64,000 nt of DNA from Gracilariopsis chorda (Eukaryota > Rhodophyta > Florideophyceae > Gracilariales > Gracilariaceae), in the NCBI GenBank assembly GCA_003194525.1, contig NBIV01000075.1:124001-188000 (forward strand), in the 5' to 3' direction. The notes under the pieces are model-generated. The model was not told the DNA's origin and did not search any database. It saw nothing but the letters and a program-made list of their open reading frames with translations. Shown here in pieces: positions 54,353-64,000 of the stretch; position 1 is the stretch's first letter, and each line of letters begins with the position of its first letter. The position numbers and the translations under genes are program-made.

Positions 54353-56481
54353 CTAATCATGTAATTGCATAGACACTCATTACATATACCCTCGTATAAT
54401 TTGTTTGCTTTTGCTTGTAAAGCTTCAAAGAGGGGACTGTTGAGCTACTGGGGTATCTAAGGCTACTAGCTCTACTTTTGATAGAGCTTCTCGAACGCAA
54501 ACTGTCATGAGACGTATAGAACTACGTGTCGAATTGATATCGGACTTCGTAATTGAACTAAGGCACGTGCTGGAATTGATCGTAGCGCACCGCGATAGCT
54601 GACAAACGTGAAATGTCAGAACAGGAAGACATGTCCGTAGTGAGAACGGCCGCGTGGGAGTGTTGTAAAAGGAGCGATGATGCTCAGAGTAAATGAAAGA
54701 AGATGGCCAAGGGGGATGACCAGGAGCCAACTCCAAGTAATTGTGCTTATTCCTGTGTTCTGATTGTATTGGCCACCGTCTGTATTTCTCATGGAGTCCA
54801 CAAAACTCACACGAACAACTCCAAAAACTTGGGTAACTCTTGATGTCTGTAATTCTTACTATGCGCGTGTTTGTACATGGGCCCACAGCATGTATTTCTT
54901 CGGCCGTAATTATTCACAAGTAATATCACTTGCGCTGTGACGTTGCGTTTGATGCGCGGATTTGCGATGTCAAACAGCAGCCAAATAAAATGAAACCAGG
55001 CGTAGATAGAGATTTATGTGCTCCATTTTGCAAATGCGTTCAAGCCTTTCTTTGTTGATTAAACCCAGTGAGAAAAGTGGGCTTCACTAGACGGTGACAC
55101 AGGGCGCAAACATAAGTGACATATTAGCCTAAAAAGAGTGTTTTTCGTAGCTCAAAGCCCCAACAAAATGTAACGACACGAACAAAGGATCAAACGACAA
55201 AAAATGGAGGGAACAAAAGAAATCAACCTACAAAGATAAAAATAAATGTATAATAAGACCACAAGGCTCAATACAAAGCAAAACGTCTGGATACTTCTTG
55301 AAACGGCGCATAACCCAAGAAATAAATCAAGGGTCACCAAGAGTCAACTCACGGCTTTCGGTAGGACACTACCAATGTTAAGTGATTTATGCAGCCTACC
55401 CATTTCTGCATCAAACAGAAACAGGTGCGTAAAATCCTTACAAAGCTTTCAAAGGAGAGCTTCAGGCAGCAGAATATGCTTTCACTCTGCACTCAATATG
55501 GCCATTTGCAGGAGAGATTGCACGAAACTTTGCCTGCGGAACGCTTTCCGTCAAGCACTTCCGTCCGGATGCCAGCAGGTCTTTTGACTGTCACAGTTAT
55601 CTGAGCAAAGCTCCAGTAGGAGCTCACAGAAGACAGAAGCGCGTTTTGTACACACTACCAATTCATTTCTACGCGAAGGGCGCTTTAACCGGTCTCAGTG
55701 AGGGTAATGCCAAATGAAAAGTATGCAGAAAGTGAAGAATGCGTAAAGAAGTGCGGTTGAGAGTTGATGGTTCACAGTAAAAGTTGAGATAGTTGTGGGG
55801 GTGACGAGTTTGAGATCTGGCTCTTACGATGAGTCCAAAGCAAAGTCCGAAACTCAACTAGCCCTCTAATAGAGTCAAAAAGCACGCAAAGCAGCTAAAA
55901 ATGCATCCCTACTTTGTTTTTACTCATTTGTGCGTTCACGTTACTCCATAAAATTCCGGAAGCTTCTCGAGCTGTACAATAATCAATAGTTATTTAGCAA
56001 CTGGCGCCTACAGAATCTAAAAACAGTTGTAATGCTGGGCCAGCGAAGCTTACAATGCTCCAGACACGGCTGGAGCACTCTAAACGTGTGTTTTGGCAGT
56101 GCTGGAACATTCTATCAATTGTGCGACCGACCAGAATTCTTGATCGGTCCATGGTTCAATATCTTTTCTTGTGTCATTTCTCAAGGCATATTCCTGAATG
56201 GCGTTTGATTGGCCTCATGTTTTGCGACAGTGCGATAAACATGTTATATCGAAGAGCTCGTCCAATAACGTGTCACTCGAAGCGAGAGCCCCTTGGCGTG
56301 CGCCCCAACTCGATAGCCGATATGACTCGTACTTACACTGCGAGATGGACAAGGGTTTAGACATTGCAGAAATAATCTGACAGCCTGATTGGAGATCCAG
56401 ATACAGTCCAGAGGGCTTCTACGGAATAAATTGTGACACCACGCAGTTACATTTCTATCATACGTAGATACATGTAAACGG

Positions 56482-56520
56482 TTTAAAGGGTTAGCGGTCT
56501 TAGACCGTTAACCCTTTAAA
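56482..56520. repeat. 39-bp palindrome
   Basis: TTTAAAGGGTTA ... TAACCCTTTAAA with near-complete pairing through the centre (CGGTCT/AGACCG) and one mismatch. It could be a small MITE core or a structured terminator. Confidence 0.6.
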
Positions 56521-57311
56521 ATCAGTCACCAACTAACAGTCGATGTTTGGCGCAGCGTGCAAGTAGAAACGCAAGAGCTTCGATCTCTTTCTTTTGCACA
56601 TTTCTACTGATCATGCTGTTGTCTTGCAGATTTGCGTTTCCTAGCCTCTCGTTTAATGAAAGGCGGACGGTTCATGGGTCGCTTTACATCTACTCTTGTA
56701 ACAAGAAGTTACAAGTGAGCTCTGAAAGAGTGGGTTGCCCTTGAGTGAAACACATATTCAGCGCAATGCGATTCTGCTACAGGCACTGGTACAGTTTTGT
56801 TGAAATCAAGCTTCTGGAATGCCCCAGTGCAACTCATGTTCTCAAAAAGCTCGCAAGGATTCACCCACCGAAACAACCCGCGTACATATCTACAGCACTA
56901 TATAAGAACGTTCAGAGGTTTGGAGTTTTGGCCATATCGATGAATGCCGCGGCAGTACACTGAGCACAAAGTCTCGGAAATTGGTGCAAACACGAAGCGT
57001 CGCTGCTTGTACAACCCTTTTGAGGCGAAGAGCTTTTTCGTGTATGTTTGATACGATGGATATAAGATTCAAAATTTCAGCAATAATCTATAATCTGTGT
57101 TTACCGTTCGTGGGAAGCACCTCTTGTGACAAGTCCACACCCTTTGTGTTGTCTCAGGTTTTGAGCAGTTGGCAGAGTAGCAACCAATTGTTGGCGACAG
57201 TGGTTTTTACCCAATCATGTTTTAAGCTCTTGTCCATCTCGGTAGACAGAAGCCGAGTAAAAGGGTTCAGGATACGTACTGTATTCCTTCGCGCGGTATT
57301 GTTGATTTGCA

Positions 57312-57463
57312 GTAGTTACGTTGCAAAACTCGTTAAAATCGCGGGGCACGACGCGAGCAAAACTAGGTCCCGAGCCTTCGTCTAAAAATTGAGCCTTCTA
57401 CTCGGGACCTAATTTTGCTCGTGTCGTGCCCCGCGATTTGAACGAGATTTGCAACATAACGTG
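57312..57463. repeat. Foldback (MITE-like) element with ~63-bp arms
   Basis: The left arm (57312-57374, containing AATCGCGGGGCACGAC and TAGGTCCCGAG) is inverted at 57401-57463 with a handful of mismatches around a 26-nt loop. Size and structure fit a short foldback or MITE, but no target duplication is clear. Confidence 0.7.
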
Positions 57464-57523
57464 CTTATCTCACTGCAATTGGTAAATATTTCGGATACGT
57501 CTGATATTTGGTTTTTGCCCCAC

Positions 57524-57548
57524 AGTTCAAATATCTGATATTTGAACT
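57524..57548. repeat. Short perfect palindrome
   Basis: AGTTCAAATATC, one base, then GATATTTGAACT. Confidence 0.5.
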
Positions 57549-58497
57549 GCCCCGTTAAATATTAACTGTTGCAGTGATATGAACCTTCGTATTTGGCTGC
57601 ATCAGCACCCGCTCCAGCCAGACGCGCAACTCCACTGCCAAGCCTGGGCCTTGTTTCCGCACCCTCCCCGCCTTCGACTCCCCTCGGCACCTCGTCCGTG
57701 TTGGACGTTGCTGTTGTGGCTCAGCGCTGCTGCCCACAAGAACGGCAGATCAGATCTGCCTTCATACCTGACCGACAATAAAGATCGAGCGGAAGCTGCC
57801 TTGAAGCTGCCTTGAAGCCACACAAATAGAAAGGAGTGTTCCCACCATTTCTACCTGTGTGGTCTGTATGACCCGACAACCATTGCGCATCTGTTGCTAT
57901 TTCATTCTGCATCCATCGCCAAATTCGATTGTACCACGGGGTATTGTACTGTACGTAACGGGCCGGTGCTCCTATTCCTCCATCAGCCTCTCCAAGGGGA
58001 AGGGGGCTTGTTCGCATGTGTATTCCATTCCTAGACAAAAGTAGGGCGATTGTAAAGTACGAAGCACCGCGCGCTTGCTTCCATTTGCTGCAACCAATGA
58101 GCTTTCAAACTATAACAATTCGGCAAAAGCTCTTGTCATTACGCGAATCTAAAGGGTGACACGACCGAGATACCCTGGACGAACCCGCACTTGTACGCTT
58201 GCAATTCGTATTGGAAGCACTTCCCAAGTCGTTCGCCATCGTGCTGGCGCACCTGGAGCAAAACCCTTTACCAAGAATGGAATACCAACCCCAGAATTAA
58301 ACACCAAACCTCACTTGAAGCAATTTGCTTCCGCTCTGCCTCCATCTACACTGATCGATAAGTGATGCATCCTTCCCAGGCCCGTGACGCTCGTCCTTTA
58401 ATGCGTAACTCCCCAAATCCAGCAGGTTATTTCCTCCTGTCAGTCGCTTCGCCGATAGCACATATCGTTTGCCAAAGCACGACATCACGGCGCTGCC

Positions 58498-58505
58498 TAT
58501 AAAAC
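58498..58505 (+). promoter_or_regulatory. TATA box, probably of the decarboxylase gene, separated by Harbinger
   Basis: TATAAAAC ends 8 bases before the target duplication at 58514. With the Harbinger element removed it lies about 134 bp before the decarboxylase ATG, the spacing seen for the first vWA gene (120 bp). The element now puts 3.1 kb between them. Confidence 0.55.
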
Positions 58506-58694
58506 CCCATGCCTAAGGGCGTTCCCAACCATCTGCCCAAATCGCAAAAAAACGAGGCCAAATGCGCAAACCTCATTGGACGACAAACACCAGCTCAATA
58601 TAGGCTGCCCGGCACCATTGGCACTCCGAATGGTCGCAAAACCTTAACTCGACTAAGAACCGAAATCCTTCGGTGGTTGCAGAAGAACCAGAGC

Positions 58695-60029
58695 ATGTCA
58701 ACCGATTCTTCTTCTTCGTCTTCCTCTGATGAGGACATTATTCATCACTCAATTTTGTACATCCTCAACGGCATGTACCGCAAACTTTCCGATGGACCCC
58801 TGATAACAAAGAAAGGAGGCTCGTATGCCGGTCGACAAAAGAACCGTAAGATTGGCCGTAAAAAAGGAGCACACCAAATTGATTTAGATTACTTCTGTCG
58901 AATTCATATTCACCGCTCACCGATGTTTAGTGTTGCAGAATTTGAACGTCGCTTTGCAATAACAAGACCAATATACGAAAAACTGCGATCCGCTCTTTGC
59001 CAGGCAAACTCCTTCTTTCTACAGCGCAAAGATGCAAGTTGGACATTTGGAGCAACGACTGATCAGAAAATGACTGGTGCACTTTTGCAGCTCAGTTCTG
59101 GTGTTTCTGCAGATCATTTAGTGTCGTATATTCGACTGCATGAGTCCAAATTGCTTTCTACTCTGAAAGAATTCTGCAGAACGGTTGTGGAGTGCTTTCG
59201 AGATGAACATCTAAGACGCCCATCGGAGAGTGATATTAAGAAGATTGAAAGTGATTATTCTAGACTAGGCTTCCCTGGATGCCTTGGTGCTGTAGACTGT
59301 TTAGGTTGGGAGTGGAGGAACTGTCCTGTAGCTTGGCATGGATAGTATAAGGGTAAGGAGAACAAGCCGATGTTACGGATGGAGGTTGTGTGTGACGATA
59401 AGCTACATATTTGGCACATGATGTTTGGCAGCCCGGGAGCTAAGAATGATATATCTATTATGTCACAAAGTTCTTTGTTTAATGATATTCGAAATGGAAA
59501 ATGGCCACTGATCAAACCTAGTACTAACATTTCTGGCATTCCCATTGAGTGGTTCTTTTACTTGTCAGACGGGATATACCCTCGTCTGAGATTCTTTGCA
59601 AAACCGCATCCTGATGCAAAGTCGAAAAAACAGCGTCTGTATACTGCAGTGCACTCATCGGCGCGCAAGAGTGTTGAAAGGGTCTTTGCTGCGCTCTTCG
59701 GACAGTTTGAAATTTTGGATCGTCCCGCGCGGTTGGGAAATCGGGAGGATTTGAATAATATTTTATTGTGCTGTTCGATTCTACATAATATGGTTGCAGA
59801 AGAGCGCGGTTACAACGGAACCGCAAAATTTCGTGTGGGCGAACACGAGGTGCAGACAAGTGGTACTCTTTATGATACTGTTTCACATCCTAACTGTAGT
59901 TATGAACGAGCAAATATTTGGAGAGAACTGCTAGACCCTGTGGACGATTTACAAAACCATTTGAGACTGCAAGATGCACTAATCTCGAACATTTGGTACA
60001 CGCATGGTGATAATGAAGGAGATGTGTAA
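58695..60029 (+). pseudogene. Harbinger transposase with one in-frame stop
   Basis: The frame is open from 58509, but that ATG is outside the element; the first internal in-frame ATG is 58695, giving about 444 codons, a normal Harbinger length. The DDE residues are visible in GCLGAVDCLGWEW, FYLSDGIYPR and KSVERVFAALF. The single defect is TAG 59343-59345 within WHG-x-YKGKE, where relatives have Gln, so a CAG to TAG transition explains it. The N-terminus has a Ser-run (SSSSSSSDED). The protein would cut and join at the 14-bp ends with its partner encoded at 60057. Confidence 0.88.
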
Positions 60030-60056
60030 GACAATGCAGTAACAAAGACGGTTATT

Positions 60057-61112
60057 TTATTGCTCAACGTCCGTGTTCACGGTGTTTTCCATTCTTGTCG
60101 ACAGCTGCAGTAGTGCCTCAGCAGTTTGATTGTTCCCGGAAACTTTTGCCTGGACAGTGTGCATCTCTTCATGTTCTTCTAGCGACATACGCCTCTTCTT
60201 GTTGGGGTGCGTATTATTCTCGCCACCGCACGCAAGTCTGCGAAGTAAACGACATTTTAAGAGACTTCGTATTTCTCTTTTCTCTTCAAGGGATACTCCA
60301 GATTCCGATGCCAACAGTTTGCTTGCCATTTCCCAGTCCAGCTTTTCTCTCTGTAGTGCCACCTTCTCTTTTGCCATGAGTGCCTTCTCTCGCACTGAGT
60401 CAGAAAGTATACTTTCAATGCGGCGAATTGAATCCGCAAACCCGTCCTGTCCACTTCGTGCTCCATCGACTTTTCCCTCCTTCAATTTCTTGGCCTTCTT
60501 TCTCCCCATTGGCCTCTCCAACAAAACATCACCACTCTTTTTAACCTCATCAATACCATTAGCCTGTAGTAGAATAGTGTTTTCGTTTAAGAAGGTAAAC
60601 GAGGTTTTGAATTTGAATCGCTTCGCTATGTGGTAATTTGGATTTCTCACGCAGTCGTAGAGGTGGGATACGGAGTTACTTCCATCACTGTAAATTAAGG
60701 CTGCACATCGAATCAAGTCCTCCGGTCCTACATTTCCAGTTAGATTCATCGCTATAACTCTGTCGTAACAAGCCTTGAAGCGTGTGCACTCCGCACGAAT
60801 CCTGTCCCAATACTTTCTACACCCATCTGCTGATCGTCCGTCCCACCTCCTTTGGTCCAGTTCACACCCAGTGCGCCGTAGTGAGCATGCATGTTGCGGG
60901 CGTCCATTGTCTTTGATAAAGACACTGCGAATGCGACGCCCGAGCTCCGCTCCTGACATGCTAGAGCCCACAGCCGGATCGGTACAAACGGCAGCAGCCG
61001 CACGCACTAACGCCTGCGTTTCTTTTTCGTCCCATGTCAGATTCTTCCCTCTACTTGGGCTGCCTCCTTCTTCCAAACCAGTTTGCGCACAAGCTGCTTC
61101 CTCCCCACTCAT
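60057..61112 (-). CDS. Harbinger Myb/SANT-like partner protein
   Basis: 351 residues from ATG 61110-61112 (an upstream TTG is less likely as a start). An N-terminal Myb/SANT-like trihelix (NLTWDEKETQALVRA ... SADGCRKYWDRIRAECTRF) should bind DNA. The second half has the conserved RPMGRKKAKK motif and a long charged coiled coil (KEKVALQREKLDWEMASKLL), as in the NAM-associated C-terminal domain. In active PIF/Harbinger systems this second protein carries the transposase to the nucleus and the transposon ends. It converges on the transposase with 27 bp between stop codons. No defect is seen. Confidence 0.8.
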   Translation of the reverse strand: MSGEEAACAQTGLEEGGSPSRGKNLTWDEKETQALVRAAAAVCTDPAVGSSMSGAELGRRIRSVFIKDNGRPQHACSLRRTGCELDQRRWDGRSADGCRKYWDRIRAECTRFKACYDRVIAMNLTGNVGPEDLIRCAALIYSDGSNSVSHLYDCVRNPNYHIAKRFKFKTSFTFLNENTILLQANGIDEVKKSGDVLLERPMGRKKAKKLKEGKVDGARSGQDGFADSIRRIESILSDSVREKALMAKEKVALQREKLDWEMASKLLASESGVSLEEKREIRSLLKCRLLRRLACGGENNTHPNKKRRMSLEEHEEMHTVQAKVSGNNQTAEALLQLSTRMENTVNTDVEQ

Positions 61113-61731
61113 TACTTTAACAAGCAACCGACTGCCAAAGTCTTAAGGTGCACACCTCAAAAGGTTACCGTCAAGGTATGTCTAAGGCGTTCAAAGGCGG
61201 GTAATCAGTGCAATCATTGCAATTTGGGCTCCGTTGGTCGATGGACAGACCGTAATAGGTCTTTTGGCGCCATGCGCAAGCCAACAAAGTGTTTGCATTT
61301 CGTCGTTCTTGGCGCCAAAATGTTCCGTGCAAAACACAACAAGGTTGTGCCAAGATGGAGTGCGCGAATGCCAAACAACGTGGCGTCACCCCGGAGGGGG
61401 GTGACGAAGACGATACGACCGGAGATGGGGCGGGTAACCATGCAGAGCTACCAGAGCTTTTAGGGAGCTGGCCCAAAACGTGTGGGATTTAGGGTGGACT
61501 AAAATTTTTAGGCCGAGTTTTGAGAATTGCGTCAACGGTTGGGGGTCAAATTTTGAGCAAATACTGGACTGCTATGTTGGATTTGGGGTTTACGGTAACG
61601 GTTGGGAACGCCCTAACCCGTGAGGACGAAACTCGCTTGAACACCGGCCTTTCCAAACAGAAGTCTGCTGCATCCTTTCTCGATCACCTTCCCTGCTGTT
61701 CACCACACCTGGGCTTTCTTCTTCAACAATC

Positions 61732-63651
61732 ATGCCGCAGCCCGTTCGCAGAAAGGGTCCGAAGCCGAAAGGAGATCTCAAGAAATTCTTCCGTCCAAAC
61801 GGAAAGCCCACTCGCAACTCTCCGCTATGGATGCGTATTCGTGCTTCTATGATCACCAGTTTTCCGACTTATTTTGAAACCAACGTCGACAGGTTTGCTG
61901 CTGAAGTCGGAGACGCTGTTCGTCTTCTTAATACCCTCAAGCCGGGAGTTCATGGTCCCCCGTATATCGGTGAAGATCCTAGCATTCCAGATTACTCCGA
62001 TGTCACAGATGCTAAAGTGGAAGAATTCACCACTCCTCTTGAAGATGTTGTGCAGGAGTGCGTCGATCTCTTTGATGGTATGCCCCATTGGAGCCATCCG
62101 TTCACGATGCCCAACGTTATCCCACCGGCCAACAAGGCTGCCATTATTGCCGCTACTCTCACTAATGTGATGGGTCCGAACATCATTGAAGGTGAGTATG
62201 CCTGGAATGTCGAGAAGGCTGAGATGGAGTCTGCTGCTATGATGGCCAAGGTCATTGGATGGGATGAGACCGTAGCCGGTGGGATTTATACCTATGGTGG
62301 GTCTGGTTGTTATCTCTACGCTCTGAAGTATGCCCTTACGCACGTGTTGGGGTATGACACGCGCTTGAACGGCATCCGCACTGATGGCAAGATATTGGTT
62401 TCCCAACAAGGGCATTATGCTAAGATGAACTCCACTGACTGGACTGGACTTGGCATGAATAACATAGTTGACATTGAGACCGATGACGACACCAATGAAA
62501 TGGATCTGGAAGATCTTGAGGAGAAGCTCCAGATGTTCCAAGACCAGAAAGTTCCGGTTATTTCAATCATCTGCACAATGGGTACTACAGACGCGTTTGC
62601 TGTCGACCCTGTTGATAAAGTTCGGGCGCTTGTGGATAAGTACCCGAACCCTGAAGGATATGGACCTCCATTTATTTACTGTGATGCAGTCATCGGGTGG
62701 TCGTGGTTGTTCTTCAATGACTATGACTTTGATGGGAACCCGTTGGGATTTGACGATAAGGTCCTGCCTATGCTTAAGAGCAACAACGAGAAAATGCAAA
62801 CTGTCAAGTACGCTGATGCTGTGGGTATCGACTTTCATAAAACTGGATGGGCCACGTACAATTGCAGCTTGTTCTGTATGAAGGACCTGAAGCACTTCAA
62901 AAGTTTGATGATGCGTCCTGGTTCCGCATATCTTCAAGAGAGAACCCCTTACAATCCTGGTTTGTACACGTTGGAAGTATCTCGATCGGGATCTTACGCG
63001 TTAGCTGGATGGGCCACCCTGAGGTACTTTGGCAAGTCTGGATTCCAGTCCGTTCTTGGCGGTGTTTTGGAGGTTCAAGATTACTTGCGTTACCTAATTG
63101 ACCAAGAGCCAAACATGGTGTGTGTCAACGAGGAAGATTCCGGCTTCGTGACTTTATTCCGCGTGTACCCAAGTGGAGTTGATGCTGATACCCAGTACGA
63201 GAAAGAAGTGTCTGATGAAGCGTACCTCAATGAACATATCAGTAACAACAACTATCAGAAGCAGGTTGCAGATATTATTTGGGAATGGTTCAGAAGTGGA
63301 AAGCAGATTGACGGCATGTATGGTGCGTACACGAGCTACACATCCGGGTTCCGCACCACCGATTACAACGATGATATCTCTAGCGATGCCGTTATTTACG
63401 CTTTGAAATCATTCCCAATGAACGTCAACATCACCTCTCAGACCATGGATAAGCTCATCAATGTTGTGAAGGTCGCCAACAAGTTGGCTGAATCTGGAAA
63501 GGTTCCCGGACCTCCCGACCACAGTGACTTGATTTGTCCGCCGTATGACCCGGTAGCTGAAGCTTCTGGAACTAGTGGCACGGCTCGCGTCCATGACTTG
63601 GTCTCCGGCATTGTTGGTAGTCGTGCGTTCACGAGGAAGAAGAAGGCCTGA
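61732..63651 (+). CDS. Group II PLP-dependent amino-acid decarboxylase family protein
   Basis: A single-exon protein of 639 residues. It belongs to the pyridoxal-phosphate decarboxylase family that includes glutamate, tyrosine and aromatic amino acid decarboxylases. The PLP lysine is K370 in GIDFHKTGW. The other PLP contacts are H228 in QQGHYAKMN and D318 in YCDAVIGWSW. TMGTTDAFAVDPVDK and GGIYTYGGSG are further family motifs. The length resembles the larger bacterial tyrosine-decarboxylase-type proteins more than the roughly 480-residue animal enzymes. The substrate cannot be decided from sequence; an amine-forming decarboxylase acting in the cytosol is most likely, as no targeting peptide is obvious. 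The N-terminus is basic (RRKGPKPKGDLKK) and the C-terminus ends RKKKA. ATG 61732 is the first ATG and lies 115 bp right of the Harbinger insertion, which probably separated the gene from its TATA box at 58498. Confidence 0.88.
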   Translation: MPQPVRRKGPKPKGDLKKFFRPNGKPTRNSPLWMRIRASMITSFPTYFETNVDRFAAEVGDAVRLLNTLKPGVHGPPYIGEDPSIPDYSDVTDAKVEEFTTPLEDVVQECVDLFDGMPHWSHPFTMPNVIPPANKAAIIAATLTNVMGPNIIEGEYAWNVEKAEMESAAMMAKVIGWDETVAGGIYTYGGSGCYLYALKYALTHVLGYDTRLNGIRTDGKILVSQQGHYAKMNSTDWTGLGMNNIVDIETDDDTNEMDLEDLEEKLQMFQDQKVPVISIICTMGTTDAFAVDPVDKVRALVDKYPNPEGYGPPFIYCDAVIGWSWLFFNDYDFDGNPLGFDDKVLPMLKSNNEKMQTVKYADAVGIDFHKTGWATYNCSLFCMKDLKHFKSLMMRPGSAYLQERTPYNPGLYTLEVSRSGSYALAGWATLRYFGKSGFQSVLGGVLEVQDYLRYLIDQEPNMVCVNEEDSGFVTLFRVYPSGVDADTQYEKEVSDEAYLNEHISNNNYQKQVADIIWEWFRSGKQIDGMYGAYTSYTSGFRTTDYNDDISSDAVIYALKSFPMNVNITSQTMDKLINVVKVANKLAESGKVPGPPDHSDLICPPYDPVAEASGTSGTARVHDLVSGIVGSRAFTRKKKA

Positions 63652-63790
63652 ATGTGTACCATATAGAGGCATTTGAAACATGTTAACCGAAAGATTAAGA
63701 GAGTATATATATGATGAGAGTAGTCCGGAATGGTGATTGGCTGGCCAAAATCTTGTTTTGATTCAGACGGGCAGAAAGCCATCTATTGGG

Positions 63791-63847
63791 GAAGAAAACT
63801 ATTGTGGATATTATTATCAGATAATAATATCCACAATAGTTTTCTTC
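63791..63847. repeat. Perfect 57-bp hairpin downstream of decarboxylase
   Basis: Two 28-bp arms (GAAGAAAACTATTGTGG ... and its exact complement) around a single A at 63819. It starts 140 bp after the stop codon. It could be a MITE remnant or a very stable 3' RNA structure. Confidence 0.8.
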
Positions 63848-63864
63848 TTCTCTCTCTCTTCTCT

Positions 63865-63948
63865 AACCTTTCTAAGGATTTGTGTGACATCGACCTTCGC
63901 ACCTTTAACCTATCTAAGGATTTGTGTGACAACGACCTTCGCACCCCT
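63865..63948. repeat. 42-bp tandem duplication
   Basis: Two copies of AACCT-TCTAAGGATTTGTG ... CGACCTTCGCACC at 63865 and 63907, differing at a few bases. Confidence 0.75.
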
Positions 63949-64000
63949 TAAAAAATAAGTAAAATGCACAGTTTCTTTTTTTGGCGCAACCTGCACCAGC

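Larger units (their letters stand above)
53179..58497. other. Long region without supported genes
   Basis: ORFs up to about 150 codons occur (for example 54425-54886 minus, 56981-57385 plus), but none shows a known domain or a consistent frame. The region holds several inverted repeats listed separately. It may consist of old transposon remains and non-coding DNA. Confidence 0.45.
58517..61613 (+). mobile_element. PIF/Harbinger DNA transposon
   Basis: A 14-bp perfect terminal inverted repeat GGGCGTTCCCAACC (58517-58530; reverse complement at 61600-61613) is flanked by the 3-bp duplication TAA (58514-58516, 61614-61616), the signature of Harbinger. The 3097-bp element encodes a DDE transposase on the plus strand and a Myb/SANT-like protein on the minus strand, convergently arranged. 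The transposase has one stop codon; the second protein is intact. Confidence 0.9.

Noticed and set aside
54425..54886. Minus-strand ORF of 153 codons
   Set aside because: No domain, composition unlike the host genes, no TATA box; likely chance.
58509..58694. ATG 58509 as start of the Harbinger transposase
   Set aside because: It lies outside the element, left of the TAA duplication; the transposase must start inside, at 58695.

Overview
The window looks like nuclear DNA of a eukaryote, most likely a multicellular (florideophyte) red alga. That assignment is inference: the host genes are single-exon, TATA-driven and widely spaced in a matrix of nested LTR retrotransposons and DNA transposons, with a Helitron, a MULE and a Harbinger all present. 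No species can be fixed from sequence alone. No rRNA, CRISPR array, operon or functional tRNA was seen.

Host genes are few. They are a 5'-truncated membrane glycoprotein-like gene (1-1305, +), two paralogous secreted von Willebrand factor A (vWA) domain genes (2637-3359 and 33928-34761, +), and a group II PLP-dependent decarboxylase (61732-63651, +).

The rest is mobile DNA. A LINE tail remnant lies at 3840-4482. A Helitron on the minus strand (4716 to at least 9800) is followed by RTE-like tails and minisatellites (10482-12891). A DDE-like gene of the DUF7869 type begins at 13736. It is cut at 15560 by a complete 8.7-kb Ty3/Gypsy element (Gypsy-1, 15561-24258), and its C-terminus resumes at 24259-24427. 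A 6-kb MULE with inverted repeats of about 265 bp and an Ulp1-like ORF fills 24692-30686. From 35877 to 53173 there is a Ty1/Copia element with target-site duplication (TSD) GTTAC. Its RNase H is split by a second, apparently intact Gypsy chromovirus (Gypsy-2, 40772-52135, TSD CTTTG) whose two 913-bp LTRs read as identical. A Harbinger element (58517-61613, TSD TAA) sits between a TATA box and the start codon of the decarboxylase gene.

The most notable item is in Gypsy-2. Between its chromodomain ORF and its 3' LTR it carries a long ORF on the opposite strand (553 aa from ATG 41862) with its own TATA box, so the element appears coding-competent in both directions. Gag and pol overlap in the -1 frame. 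A second theme is mode of decay: the dead elements are broken mainly by in-frame stop codons and only rarely by frameshifts. The Gypsy-1 LTR pair shows about 43 substitutions and no gap over 1068 bp (hand count).
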